This document shows, piece by piece, positions 1 to 6,722 of a stretch of DNA of 16,361 bases. The stretch comes from UMGS1649 sp964481385 (GTDB lineage Bacteria > Bacillota > Clostridia > TANB77 > CAG-465): contig CAYZTN010000027.1 in the NCBI GenBank assembly GCA_964481385.1, positions 1-16,361 of the forward strand, given 5' to 3'. The translations under genes were made by a program, and so were the position numbers. Below the pieces are notes generated by a model. It saw only the letters and a program-made list of their open reading frames with translations. It was not told where the DNA came from and searched no databases. Numbering within the stretch: position 1 is the first letter of the stretch; each line of letters starts with the position of its first letter.

Positions 1-77
1 TGTTAAAAATCGGAACTTACCATTGCGAACTGGAAGTTACCTTTTCAATTCACCAATTTTTTTGGCACTTTTTGACA
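1..77. mobile_element. Probable terminal fragment of an IS21-type insertion sequence
   Basis: This stretch lies downstream of the acyl-CoA ligase gene and codes for nothing visible. It holds two near-identical 10-mers, GGAACTTACC at 12-21 and GGAAGTTACC at 32-41, 20 bp apart. Read on the minus strand, the segment from 77 begins TGTCAAAAAGTGCC. IS21-family ends start with TG(T) and carry short repeats just inside the terminus, so 77 may be the outer tip of an element lying to the left of the window. The alternative is an outer tip at base 1 (TGTTAAAAA), but then the element interior should be inside the window and it is not. No transposase sequence is visible, so this rests on resemblance only. 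Confidence 0.35.
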
Positions 78-124
78 CCTTGAAACAACGCTGTTTTTCC
101 GACATTATACGTGACATAAATTTA

Positions 125-1828
125 CTATTCACCCTTTTTATTGCTCTCTAAAAACCTCTTTATTTTCATAGTCGTAGTCTTAGCAAAGTCGGTTGTCCTA
201 ATTTTAATATTCTTTACCGCCTTGTAAGACACCATCTTTTTATTTAACTCTCTTATCTTTTCCAGCAATACTCCTTTAATCTTTGCTATGTCATAATTTC
301 CACTGCCGTATTCTTGCTTTAAATACTCTTCGTCTAATGTAACTACAGCAGAAACCACTGTATCATCTTCTAATTCTTCACCATACACTAAACACTCTTT
401 TATTTCAGGAAACTTTACTATCTCATCTTCTATTTCTTCCGGAAATATGTTTTTCCCATTCGGTGTAACTATAACGCTTTTACATCTTCCTGTAATTATA
501 AGATTACCGTCTGCGTCAAACTTACCTAAATCTCCAGTATGGAACCAACCGTCAACAATAACTTCGTTTGTGGCTTCGTCATTTTCAAAGTAACCTAACA
601 TTACGTTATCGCCTTTTACACATATCTCTCCAATACCCTCTTTATCCGTATTTTCTAATCTTATTTCACAGTTTGAAGCTTTTCCCACAGTACCTGGTAC
701 TCTTTTCTTCTCAGGTGTACCAGCTACAACTGGAGCTGTTTCGCTCAAGCCATATCCTTGCAGTACATTAAACCCAAACCCCTCAAAATTTAGCACCAGT
801 TCTTTTGGCACAGGTGCCGCAGAAACCAGAACAGTTCTAAGCTTTCCACCTAGCGCTTTATGAACATCTTTAAATATCACTTTTTTAAGGCTATAGCCTG
901 CTTTTCCTAGCCTATCTGTAAAACTTTTCATTCTTTCGACCAGTTTTTCTTTACCTTGTGCTTTAATGGTCTTAGCTATCTTACTATACATATGGTCAAG
1001 TAAAAGAGGTACTCCAACTATTACAGTAGGACTTGTTTCTTGTAATTCTTGAGATACATACTTTAGACCAGTACAAATTGCAACTGACGCACCATTAACT
1101 AGTGGATACATTGTTCCTACTATACTTTCATATATATGGTGCATTGGTAACACAGAAAAGAATCTATCACGACCGTCAATTTTTAGCATGTTCGGAGCTC
1201 CTTCAAGATTAGAAATAATATTTCTGTGACACAATTTTACACCTTTTGCTTCAGCTGTTGTTCCAGATGTAAAAAGTAATACCTTAAAATCCTTCTCTGA
1301 ATATGTATAATCTATATATGATGTATCTCCTTTGTTTATATACTCCGTACCTACATCAATTATATCTTTTAAAGAAAATGCGTTTTCATCGCTCTTTTCT
1401 TTATTCATATTTATATATACTATACTTTTATCTAACTTATCTTTAATTTCAAGTATATTCTTTTCCTTTTTATCTGAATAAATAATACATTTAGCTTTTG
1501 ACCTTTTTAAAAGGTTTTCTATTTCATTTGAAGGTAATTCCTTATCCAGTGGTACAACAATTCCCACTCCTGTTGTAACAGCCAAATACGACATATACCA
1601 ACTGTAACTGTTTTCGCCTATTACAGCCACTTTTTCATTCCTTAAGTTAAACTTTTTAACCAGCGCTGTAGCTAAAGCCATAGTATCCTCTTTAAGCTTT
1701 AAGTAAGTTATTTCTTCAAACTTTTTTGTCTTTTTATTCTTTTCTAAAAAAGCAATGTTTGCTTTATACTCATCACACTTTTTTGTAATTATATCTTTTA
1801 AAGTTTTTAATTCTCCAGCATTTAACAT
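125..1828 (-). CDS. AMP-forming long-chain acyl-CoA synthetase (fatty-acid--CoA ligase family)
   Basis: A 567-residue member of the ANL superfamily. These enzymes activate a carboxylate with ATP to an acyl-adenylate and then transfer it to CoA; length and architecture fit the long-chain fatty acyl-CoA ligase group. Visible motifs are the phosphate loop TSGTTAEAKGV (residues 187-197), the adenylate-binding GYGLSETAP (358-366), GWFHTGDLG (427-435) with the conserved Asp at 433, the hinge GRCKSVIV (447-454), and a C-terminal KTTTMKIKR with the likely catalytic Lys at 555. There is no signal peptide or membrane segment. The ATG start overlaps the rlmB stop by one base (TAATG), with AGAGGGG upstream, so the two are probably translationally coupled. 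The acyl substrate cannot be read from sequence; a carrier-protein ligase is possible. No clear terminator follows the stop. Confidence 0.9.
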   Translation of the reverse strand: MLNAGELKTLKDIITKKCDEYKANIAFLEKNKKTKKFEEITYLKLKEDTMALATALVKKFNLRNEKVAVIGENSYSWYMSYLAVTTGVGIVVPLDKELPSNEIENLLKRSKAKCIIYSDKKEKNILEIKDKLDKSIVYINMNKEKSDENAFSLKDIIDVGTEYINKGDTSYIDYTYSEKDFKVLLFTSGTTAEAKGVKLCHRNIISNLEGAPNMLKIDGRDRFFSVLPMHHIYESIVGTMYPLVNGASVAICTGLKYVSQELQETSPTVIVGVPLLLDHMYSKIAKTIKAQGKEKLVERMKSFTDRLGKAGYSLKKVIFKDVHKALGGKLRTVLVSAAPVPKELVLNFEGFGFNVLQGYGLSETAPVVAGTPEKKRVPGTVGKASNCEIRLENTDKEGIGEICVKGDNVMLGYFENDEATNEVIVDGWFHTGDLGKFDADGNLIITGRCKSVIVTPNGKNIFPEEIEDEIVKFPEIKECLVYGEELEDDTVVSAVVTLDEEYLKQEYGSGNYDIAKIKGVLLEKIRELNKKMVSYKAVKNIKIRTTDFAKTTTMKIKRFLESNKKGE

Positions 1829-2589
1829 TATATCCCCTCTTTATTAGTCATTTTTTCGTTTTGTCTTAATACTTCATACATTGTAATTGCTGCACTAACC
1901 GAAGCGTTAAGAGACTCTATTTTACCTAGCATTGGTATTTTAATTATACCATCGCAGTTTTCCCTAACTAGTCTTGAAATGCCATCTCCTTCATTTCCTA
2001 CAACTATAACTATCGCTCCAGTAAGGTCTGTTTTAAACACATCACTTGCTCCATTCATGTCCAAACCATAAACCCAAAGTCCTGCTTTTTTTAGTTCATT
2101 TATTGCTTGAGTTATATTTGTAACACGTGCAACTCTCATATATGACACAGCTCCTGCAGACGTTTTTTCTACAATATCTGTAATTTGTGCCGCATTACGC
2201 TTCTGAATAATTACACCATGAAAGCCTAAAGCTTCTGCAGAACGAATTATTGCTCCAAGGTTGTGTGGATCTTCTATCTTATCTAACACCATTACCCTTG
2301 GCTTTTCTCCCAACCTCTCTGCATATTCTAGTATATCTTGCACATCAAAATATTCATAGTCCGTTACAGACGCTACAATTCCTTGCGAGTTTACTAGCTT
2401 TTCTCCTGGCGTTGTTACCATATAGTCTAGCCTTGTTTTATCTGCCCCTACTGTCACTATTTTTTTATCCCTTGCAAGTTTTAGAAGTTCGTACACTTCT
2501 TTATTTCCTTTTATTCCATATATTTTGTTTATAGTTTTACCTGTATCTATTGCTTCTCTTACAGGATTTATTCCATATATTAGTCCCAT
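1828..2589 (-). CDS. rlmB: 23S rRNA (guanosine-2'-O-)-methyltransferase RlmB, TrmH/SPOUT family
   Basis: A 253-residue SPOUT-class SAM-dependent 2'-O-methyltransferase. The family enzyme RlmB methylates the ribose of G2251 (E. coli numbering) in the peptidyl-transferase region of 23S rRNA. The N-terminal ~75 residues form the L30e-like RNA-binding domain (GINPVREAI at 6-14). The knotted catalytic domain carries motif 1 DPHNLGAIIRSAEA (107-120), motif 2 NEGDGISR (199-206) and motif 3 SLNASVSAAI (226-235), all intact. Length is normal. The start is ATG, with AGAAAGGAATAAAG before it. The gene precedes the acyl-CoA ligase in a two-gene unit and follows an 81-bp gap with a candidate promoter. Close paralogues (TrmH, other SpoU methylases) share the motifs, so target-site assignment is by family similarity. 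Confidence 0.93.
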   Translation of the reverse strand: MGLIYGINPVREAIDTGKTINKIYGIKGNKEVYELLKLARDKKIVTVGADKTRLDYMVTTPGEKLVNSQGIVASVTDYEYFDVQDILEYAERLGEKPRVMVLDKIEDPHNLGAIIRSAEALGFHGVIIQKRNAAQITDIVEKTSAGAVSYMRVARVTNITQAINELKKAGLWVYGLDMNGASDVFKTDLTGAIVIVVGNEGDGISRLVRENCDGIIKIPMLGKIESLNASVSAAITMYEVLRQNEKMTNKEGI

Positions 2590-2617
2590 CTTTATTCCTT
2601 TCTATTTTAATATCCGC

Positions 2618-2645
2618 TCTATATAAATTCTTTATCTCATTACAA
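2618..2645 (-). promoter_or_regulatory. Candidate sigma-A promoter for rlmB
   Basis: Reading leftwards on the minus strand there is TTGTAA (2645-2640), a 16-bp spacer and TATAGA (2623-2618), placed 29 bases before the rlmB start. The -35 element sits in the right arm of a small inverted repeat, ACAAAT-GAGAGTA-ATTTGT, which could be an operator or chance. The match is moderate in an AT-rich gap. Confidence 0.4.
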
Positions 2646-2670
2646 ATTACTCTCATTTGTTATAGCTTTT

Positions 2671-2919
2671 TTATCCAATCTGATTCTCAATATCTTCAAA
2701 AACCTCATCAACAGAATATACGTCTCCTGATTCTGACGCTTGTATTCCTTTTTCTAATTTACACACTAAATCGTCTTCATCCTTTGCTACAACTTCATAT
2801 GGTGCTTGCGACTCACTCATTGAAAACTTAAGATATTCTATATAATCTGTTACCTTATTTATTAGTTCTTCAGGCAATGCAATTATAGTATTATATAATT
2901 CTTTTTGTTTTGCTGTCAT
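2671..2919 (-). CDS. Small acidic antitoxin-like protein, function unknown
   Basis: An 82-residue acidic protein that I cannot assign firmly. The N-terminal half (AKQKELYNTIIALPEELINK onward) is helical and amphipathic, like the short DUF2281-type proteins. The C-terminal half, with GDVYSVDEVFEDIENQ near the end, recalls the tail of type II antitoxins that thread into a toxin. No toxin gene lies on either side: the neighbour downstream is rlmB and the neighbour upstream is divergent. The start is ATG with AAGGAGTG about ten bases before it, and a good promoter lies at 2948-2976. The coding call is well supported by the promoter, ribosome binding site and coherent acidic composition. The antitoxin reading is only a resemblance. 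Confidence 0.72.
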   Translation of the reverse strand: MTAKQKELYNTIIALPEELINKVTDYIEYLKFSMSESQAPYEVVAKDEDDLVCKLEKGIQASESGDVYSVDEVFEDIENQIG

Positions 2920-2947
2920 ATATTCTACTCACTCCTTGTGTAATATA

Positions 2948-2976
2948 TTTATACCACAGCTTTTCAAAAATTACAA
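2948..2976 (-). promoter_or_regulatory. Sigma-A-type promoter for the small antitoxin-like gene
   Basis: On the minus strand TTGTAA (2976-2971) and TATAAA (2953-2948) are separated by 17 bp, and the expected transcript start falls about 20 bases before the ribosome binding site. It lies back to back with the plus-strand promoter at 2982-3011, only 5 bp apart, so the two polymerase sites would compete. Confidence 0.6.
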
Positions 2977-2981
2977 TAATT

Positions 2982-3011
2982 TTGTTGTATTCAAAACTTG
3001 CATGTGATAAT
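2982..3011 (+). promoter_or_regulatory. Extended -10 promoter for the GT-B-like gene
   Basis: TTGTTG (2982-2987), an 18-bp spacer, then GATAAT (3006-3011) preceded by the extended -10 dinucleotide TG at 3003-3004. The predicted transcript start near 3018 leaves a ~20-base leader holding the ribosome binding site AAGAGGTG (3026-3033). This promoter covers the in-frame TTG at 2998, so translation cannot begin there. Confidence 0.55.
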
Positions 3012-3039
3012 ATTTGTATATACAAAAGAGGTGCAAATT

Positions 3040-4494
3040 ATGGAACATTCTAAGAAAGTATTCGGTAATAAAATAGATGACTTGTATTATTTAGACGCGT
3101 GTCTTACAAAAAAAAGATATACATTAAAGTTTGGTGATGATACCAAAATGCCTTATCACTTAAAGGCAACACCAAACGTAGTGCTTAATAAATACTTTAA
3201 TGTTCAAGATTTATCTAGGTCATATAAAAAGCTAGAGCTACCTGAAAATGCTGTAATCGTTGGTAATATTCGTATGGGATATGGACATTACAGAATTGCT
3301 ATGGCAATGGCGTCTTGTGCTTATGCTTTAGGTTATACTCCTTATTGGCTAGACTTAGTATCATTTGAAGATACTTCTGGCGGTAAGCTTATATCTTACC
3401 TTAACAACTTGTATTCATTAGGCTCAAGGCTCTCTCAGCGTTTTCCTCTTTTTGATAAACTTTTGTGGGAACCTGGTAGTAAAAATGCATACAAAAAACT
3501 ACATAACAACGCAATAGACCAAAAGTCTTCAGAGCTTATGACTCGTGTATATTCTGATCTTCCAAAGTCAGTTCCATTTGTTGCAACTCACTCATGGCCT
3601 GCACAAGCAGCAGTTCACGCAGGGCTTACTTCAGTGGTAAACGCAATTCCAGATAACTACCCTCTTGCTTTGCATTTAGCAGAAGGAGCACTCCATACAG
3701 TACAAACTCCATCTTCATATCTCGGATATAAAACACTATTTGATATGGGACAAGGCCAAATGAAATCAATGAGCGAAAAAGATATAGTGATGGCAGGTCA
3801 CTACGTAGACCATGAAATAGTGAGCAATATAAAGATCGACTGTAAAAGAAGAATTAAAAGAATGCAAGATAAAAGGCCAATTAGATTTTTAATACCAGTA
3901 GGTGGAGCTGGTGCAGGTTTAGAAATGACAATACATATTTTAAAACATTTGATGCCGTATATAAAAGAAAAACAAGTTTGTGTATTTTTAAATGTTGGAG
4001 ACCACAAAAATGTTTTAGAAACTCTGGTTAAAAAAGTACCTGAATTTAAAACCTTAGCATACTTTCACGCAAATAACTTTAACACAACCGAAACGTTTTG
4101 CACAAGAGCCGCATATGACGAAGAGTTAAGTGGCCTTCATGTGTTTTATCACAAAAACATATTTGCCGCTGTATATTCAACAAATCTTTTAATGCGTGAA
4201 ACAGATGTAATGATTACAAAACCTAGTGAACTTGCATTTTACCCAGTACCTAAGATGCTTATAAGGCATGTTGGCGCACACGAAACGTACGGTGCGCTCC
4301 GCTCTTCTGAACTTGGTGACGGCACAATCGAGTGCAGAACATATAGCCAAGCAAGTCAAATGCTAAATATGCTAATAGAAGAAAGGCACAGTGTAGTGTC
4401 TATGTGTGAAAATATAATGAAAGCAGATAAAATTCGCATATATGACGGAAGTTACATTGCTGTAAAAGAAGCTGTAAAATTGTCTAAAAAATAA
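3040..4494 (+). CDS. GT-B-fold glycosyltransferase-like protein, family not recognised
   Basis: A 484-residue cytosolic protein and the only plus-strand gene. I do not recognise the family by name, but its outline resembles GT-B glycosyltransferases of the MGDG-synthase/MurG kind. A glycine-rich N-terminal motif GNIRMGYGHYR (75-85) resembles the GxGHxxAA loop of those enzymes and is followed by an alternating strand/helix region. A second Rossmann-like half opens with PVGGAGAG (286-293), and DVMITKPSEL (389-398) resembles the donor-binding region ITKPGGLT. No signal peptide or clear membrane helix is seen; lipid-glycosylating relatives are peripheral membrane proteins. ATG 3040 is chosen because AAGAGGTG lies six bases upstream and because the in-frame TTG at 2998 lies inside the promoter. 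It is convergent with truB and shares a terminator. Substrate is unknown. Confidence 0.8.
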   Translation: MEHSKKVFGNKIDDLYYLDACLTKKRYTLKFGDDTKMPYHLKATPNVVLNKYFNVQDLSRSYKKLELPENAVIVGNIRMGYGHYRIAMAMASCAYALGYTPYWLDLVSFEDTSGGKLISYLNNLYSLGSRLSQRFPLFDKLLWEPGSKNAYKKLHNNAIDQKSSELMTRVYSDLPKSVPFVATHSWPAQAAVHAGLTSVVNAIPDNYPLALHLAEGALHTVQTPSSYLGYKTLFDMGQGQMKSMSEKDIVMAGHYVDHEIVSNIKIDCKRRIKRMQDKRPIRFLIPVGGAGAGLEMTIHILKHLMPYIKEKQVCVFLNVGDHKNVLETLVKKVPEFKTLAYFHANNFNTTETFCTRAAYDEELSGLHVFYHKNIFAAVYSTNLLMRETDVMITKPSELAFYPVPKMLIRHVGAHETYGALRSSELGDGTIECRTYSQASQMLNMLIEERHSVVSMCENIMKADKIRIYDGSYIAVKEAVKLSKK

Positions 4495-4496
4495 AA

Positions 4497-4538
4497 AAGA
4501 GGACTTATGTATGCACTCAAAACATACTTAGTCCTCTT
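4497..4538. terminator. Terminator hairpin between convergent genes, overlapping the truB 3' end
   Basis: AAGAGGACT (4497-4505) pairs with AGTCCTCTT (4530-4538), and GTATG (4509-4513) with CATAC (4523-4527), leaving a small internal loop and a 9-base apical loop. Read on the minus strand, the stem is followed by a strong T-run (TTTTTTATTTTTT), so it is a good intrinsic terminator for the rimP-truB operon. On the plus strand the following bases (CTATTATATAT) are a weaker U-tract, so it serves the GT-B-like gene less well. The operon-side arm is made of the last three truB codons and its stop. Confidence 0.8.
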
Positions 4539-5400
4539 CTATTATATATCTTACAAGTTTTTTATTCTTAATTTGTCCTAATCCCTTGTATTTATTCATA
4601 GAGTATACTCTAACAAGTTTATCTTGGTCTTCCATATCTAACTTTACACCGTTATATAACTTAGAATATTGCTCTTTATTTAACATTACCTTTTTCAAAT
4701 CATAATAATATTCTTCTATTGGTATTACTTTTTTGTTCATTTCTTTTACATCTAGCTTTAAAAAGTCATATAGTTTTATGCTGTTTTTTATATCAAAATC
4801 GCCATTTTTAAGTCTTGTAAGCTCTATCATTGTAGCTCCACAACCTATTTTTTTGCCAATATCATTTACTAAACTTCTTACATAAGTTCCTTTTGAACAA
4901 TATACATCAAAAGTAACTTCATGGCGTTTTATATCTACCGCAATATTGTTTATATCATATATTTCAATAGTTCTAGGTTTAAGCTCTACGTCTTTACCTT
5001 CTCTTGCATACTGGTATGCTCTTTTGCCATTTACTTTTATTGCACTATATATAGGGGGAGTTTGTTCTTGCTTTCCAATAAAACGTTTTATCCTCTCTCT
5101 AATATATATGTCGTCTTGATTTACTACTGACGCAAATGTAATTGTTCCAGTTATATCATATGTGTTTGTCTCTACTCCAAGCAACATCTTTACTCTATAC
5201 AACTTGTTTTCAGCAGTTAATTCCTCTGAAAGTTTAGTTGCATCTCCAATAAGTATTGGAAGTACACCTGTTGCAACTGGATCAAGTGTTCCTGTATGTC
5301 CAACTTTAGAACCTGGAAACACTTTTTTTATAACATCAACAACATCATATGAAGTAATACCAGCAGGCTTATCTATATTTAGTATTCCACTTACTTTCAA
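4528..5400 (-). CDS. truB: tRNA pseudouridine(55) synthase TruB
   Basis: A 290-residue enzyme that converts U55 in the T-loop of tRNAs to pseudouridine and also acts as a tRNA folding chaperone. The N-terminal GILNIDKPAGITS (5-17) and the catalytic block GHTGTLDPVATGVLPI (34-49), with the nucleophilic Asp at 40, are intact. The conserved PPIYSAIKVNGKRAYQYAR follows, and a PUA-like RNA-binding end covers roughly 238-290. The start is TTG in a 4-base TTGA overlap with the stop of the preceding nrnA gene; AGAAGGG precedes it. This is the last gene of the operon, and its final codons form one arm of the terminator. ribF, which often follows truB in Firmicutes, is absent. Confidence 0.95.
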   Translation of the reverse strand: MKVSGILNIDKPAGITSYDVVDVIKKVFPGSKVGHTGTLDPVATGVLPILIGDATKLSEELTAENKLYRVKMLLGVETNTYDITGTITFASVVNQDDIYIRERIKRFIGKQEQTPPIYSAIKVNGKRAYQYAREGKDVELKPRTIEIYDINNIAVDIKRHEVTFDVYCSKGTYVRSLVNDIGKKIGCGATMIELTRLKNGDFDIKNSIKLYDFLKLDVKEMNKKVIPIEEYYYDLKKVMLNKEQYSKLYNGVKLDMEDQDKLVRVYSMNKYKGLGQIKNKKLVRYIIEED

Positions 5401-6341
5401 TGTTCTAACCCTTCTCTCATTTTTTCCACTATTTTTTCTATCGTTTGTTCTACATCTGTTGTATCAAAACCCGCAGCTCTAACATGTCCACCTCCACCAA
5501 AAGATGAGGCTAACACCGCACAGTCAACAAATTCTAGCGAACGAAGACTTGCTTTAAACTTTCCTTCTTCTATTCCTCTAATATATACTGCAAGCTCTGT
5601 CCCTTCTATCATTCTAAGGTAATTTGTCACACCTTCTGCATCTTCTTTATCCACACCAAACCTATCTAAAGTCTCATGATCTGCCACAGTAATTCTAAGA
5701 CGTCCACCATAATACACTTGCATATTATCTAGCGAATATGCTATAAGACGAGCTTTTGCTTCTGTCATTCCTTCATTTACCTTTTTACAAATAGTAGTAA
5801 ATCTTGCGCCAAGTTTTATAAGGTCGGCCGCTATTTCATAAGTTTCAGCTGTAGTTCTTTCATAATTAAAGCTTCCTGTATCTGTCATAAGTCCCATGTA
5901 AAGATAATCTGCAATCTTTGGAGTTATCTCTATCATATTCTCTTTAAAAAACTTATATATTATTTCACATGTTGCAGGTGACTCATCGTCTATAATAGAC
6001 ATAACAGCTGGTACTGCACTTGCTTTGTGATGGTCAAATGCTATCACAGCTTCTGCCTTATTAAAATCTTCTTCAGATATATCTAGTCTTTTTTTATCTG
6101 AACAATCTGTACATATTAAAAGGTCAAATTTTTCTTCTGGCACGCTAGTTACTGCCGTTTTTACTTCCTCTAAAAACTCAAACTTTTTAGAATAAGAGGA
6201 CATTATAACATGTGCACTTTTTCCCATATTCATTAATGCAAGTTTTAGTGCGAATGCACTTCCTATTGCATCTCCATCTGGTCTAATATGTGCTACTATA
6301 TATACTGTTTTCGCATTTTTAATATAGTCTAACATGTTCAT
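5397..6341 (-). CDS. nrnA: DHH/DHHA1 phosphoesterase, NrnA-type oligoribonuclease / pAp phosphatase
   Basis: A 314-residue DHH-family protein. Characterised NrnA enzymes degrade nano-RNAs and short oligonucleotides and dephosphorylate 3'-phosphoadenosine 5'-phosphate, using Mn ions. Metal-ligand motifs are visible in order: HIRPDGDAIGS (H18, D22, D24), D79 in LLICTDCSD, the DHH triad (103-105), and D154 in TDTGSF. The C-terminal DHHA1 substrate-binding domain ends with GGGGHVRAAG (282-291). Length is normal. The start is the first of two close ATGs because AGGAGG lies seven bases before it. It sits between rbfA and truB, a common clostridial arrangement. Some related DHH proteins prefer cyclic dinucleotide products such as pGpG or pApA, so the exact substrate is inferred. 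Confidence 0.9.
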   Translation of the reverse strand: MNMLDYIKNAKTVYIVAHIRPDGDAIGSAFALKLALMNMGKSAHVIMSSYSKKFEFLEEVKTAVTSVPEEKFDLLICTDCSDKKRLDISEEDFNKAEAVIAFDHHKASAVPAVMSIIDDESPATCEIIYKFFKENMIEITPKIADYLYMGLMTDTGSFNYERTTAETYEIAADLIKLGARFTTICKKVNEGMTEAKARLIAYSLDNMQVYYGGRLRITVADHETLDRFGVDKEDAEGVTNYLRMIEGTELAVYIRGIEEGKFKASLRSLEFVDCAVLASSFGGGGHVRAAGFDTTDVEQTIEKIVEKMREGLEH

Positions 6342-6361
6342 AATTTATCCTCCTAATTTTT

Positions 6362-6721
6362 CTAATCATTATCTTTTGTACTACTTTCTTCTAATTCTAA
6401 GCGTTTTAACACTTCATCCATATGTGAACCATATTCCATTGAGTCATCTAGTTCAAATACAAGGTCTGGTATATTTCTAGCTTTAAGCATTTTACTTAAA
6501 CACTTCCTAATATACCCACTAGACTTTTTAAGTTCATTAAATGTTTGGTGAGTATATTTTGTACCAAATACGCTAACATAAATTTTAGCATATCTTAAGT
6601 CTTTAGTAGCACTTACTGATGTTATAGAAATGATACCTTGAATCCTTGGGTTTTTAATATCTTCACGAATTATTTTGCTCACATAATATTTAATATCTTC
6701 ATTAATTCTATCTACCATCAT
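6362..6721 (-). CDS. rbfA: 30S ribosome-binding factor A RbfA
   Basis: A 119-residue single KH-like domain protein that binds the immature 30S subunit near the 5' end helix of 16S rRNA and is needed for late maturation and cold adaptation. Recognisable are the N-terminal RINEDIKYYVSKIIREDIKN, the strand-turn SVSATKDLRYAKIYVSVFG, and the C-terminal PDLVFELDDSMEYGSHMDEV. Length is typical for the family. It starts one base after the infB stop. Two ATGs lie side by side; the upstream one is taken, but the second fits equally. The ribosome binding site GAAGAGG is inside the end of infB, so translation is probably coupled. Confidence 0.94.
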   Translation of the reverse strand: MMVDRINEDIKYYVSKIIREDIKNPRIQGIISITSVSATKDLRYAKIYVSVFGTKYTHQTFNELKKSSGYIRKCLSKMLKARNIPDLVFELDDSMEYGSHMDEVLKRLELEESSTKDND

Positions 6722-6722
6722 A

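Noticed and set aside
60..110. Terminator for the rlmB-ligase unit
   Set aside because: The only hairpin (AAACA-GCGT-TGTTT) has a 5-bp AT-rich stem and no following U-run on the minus strand.
2998..3039. TTG start that would add 14 residues to the GT-B-like protein
   Set aside because: It lies inside the promoter, upstream of the predicted transcript start, and has no ribosome binding site; ATG 3040 has AAGAGGTG at ideal spacing.
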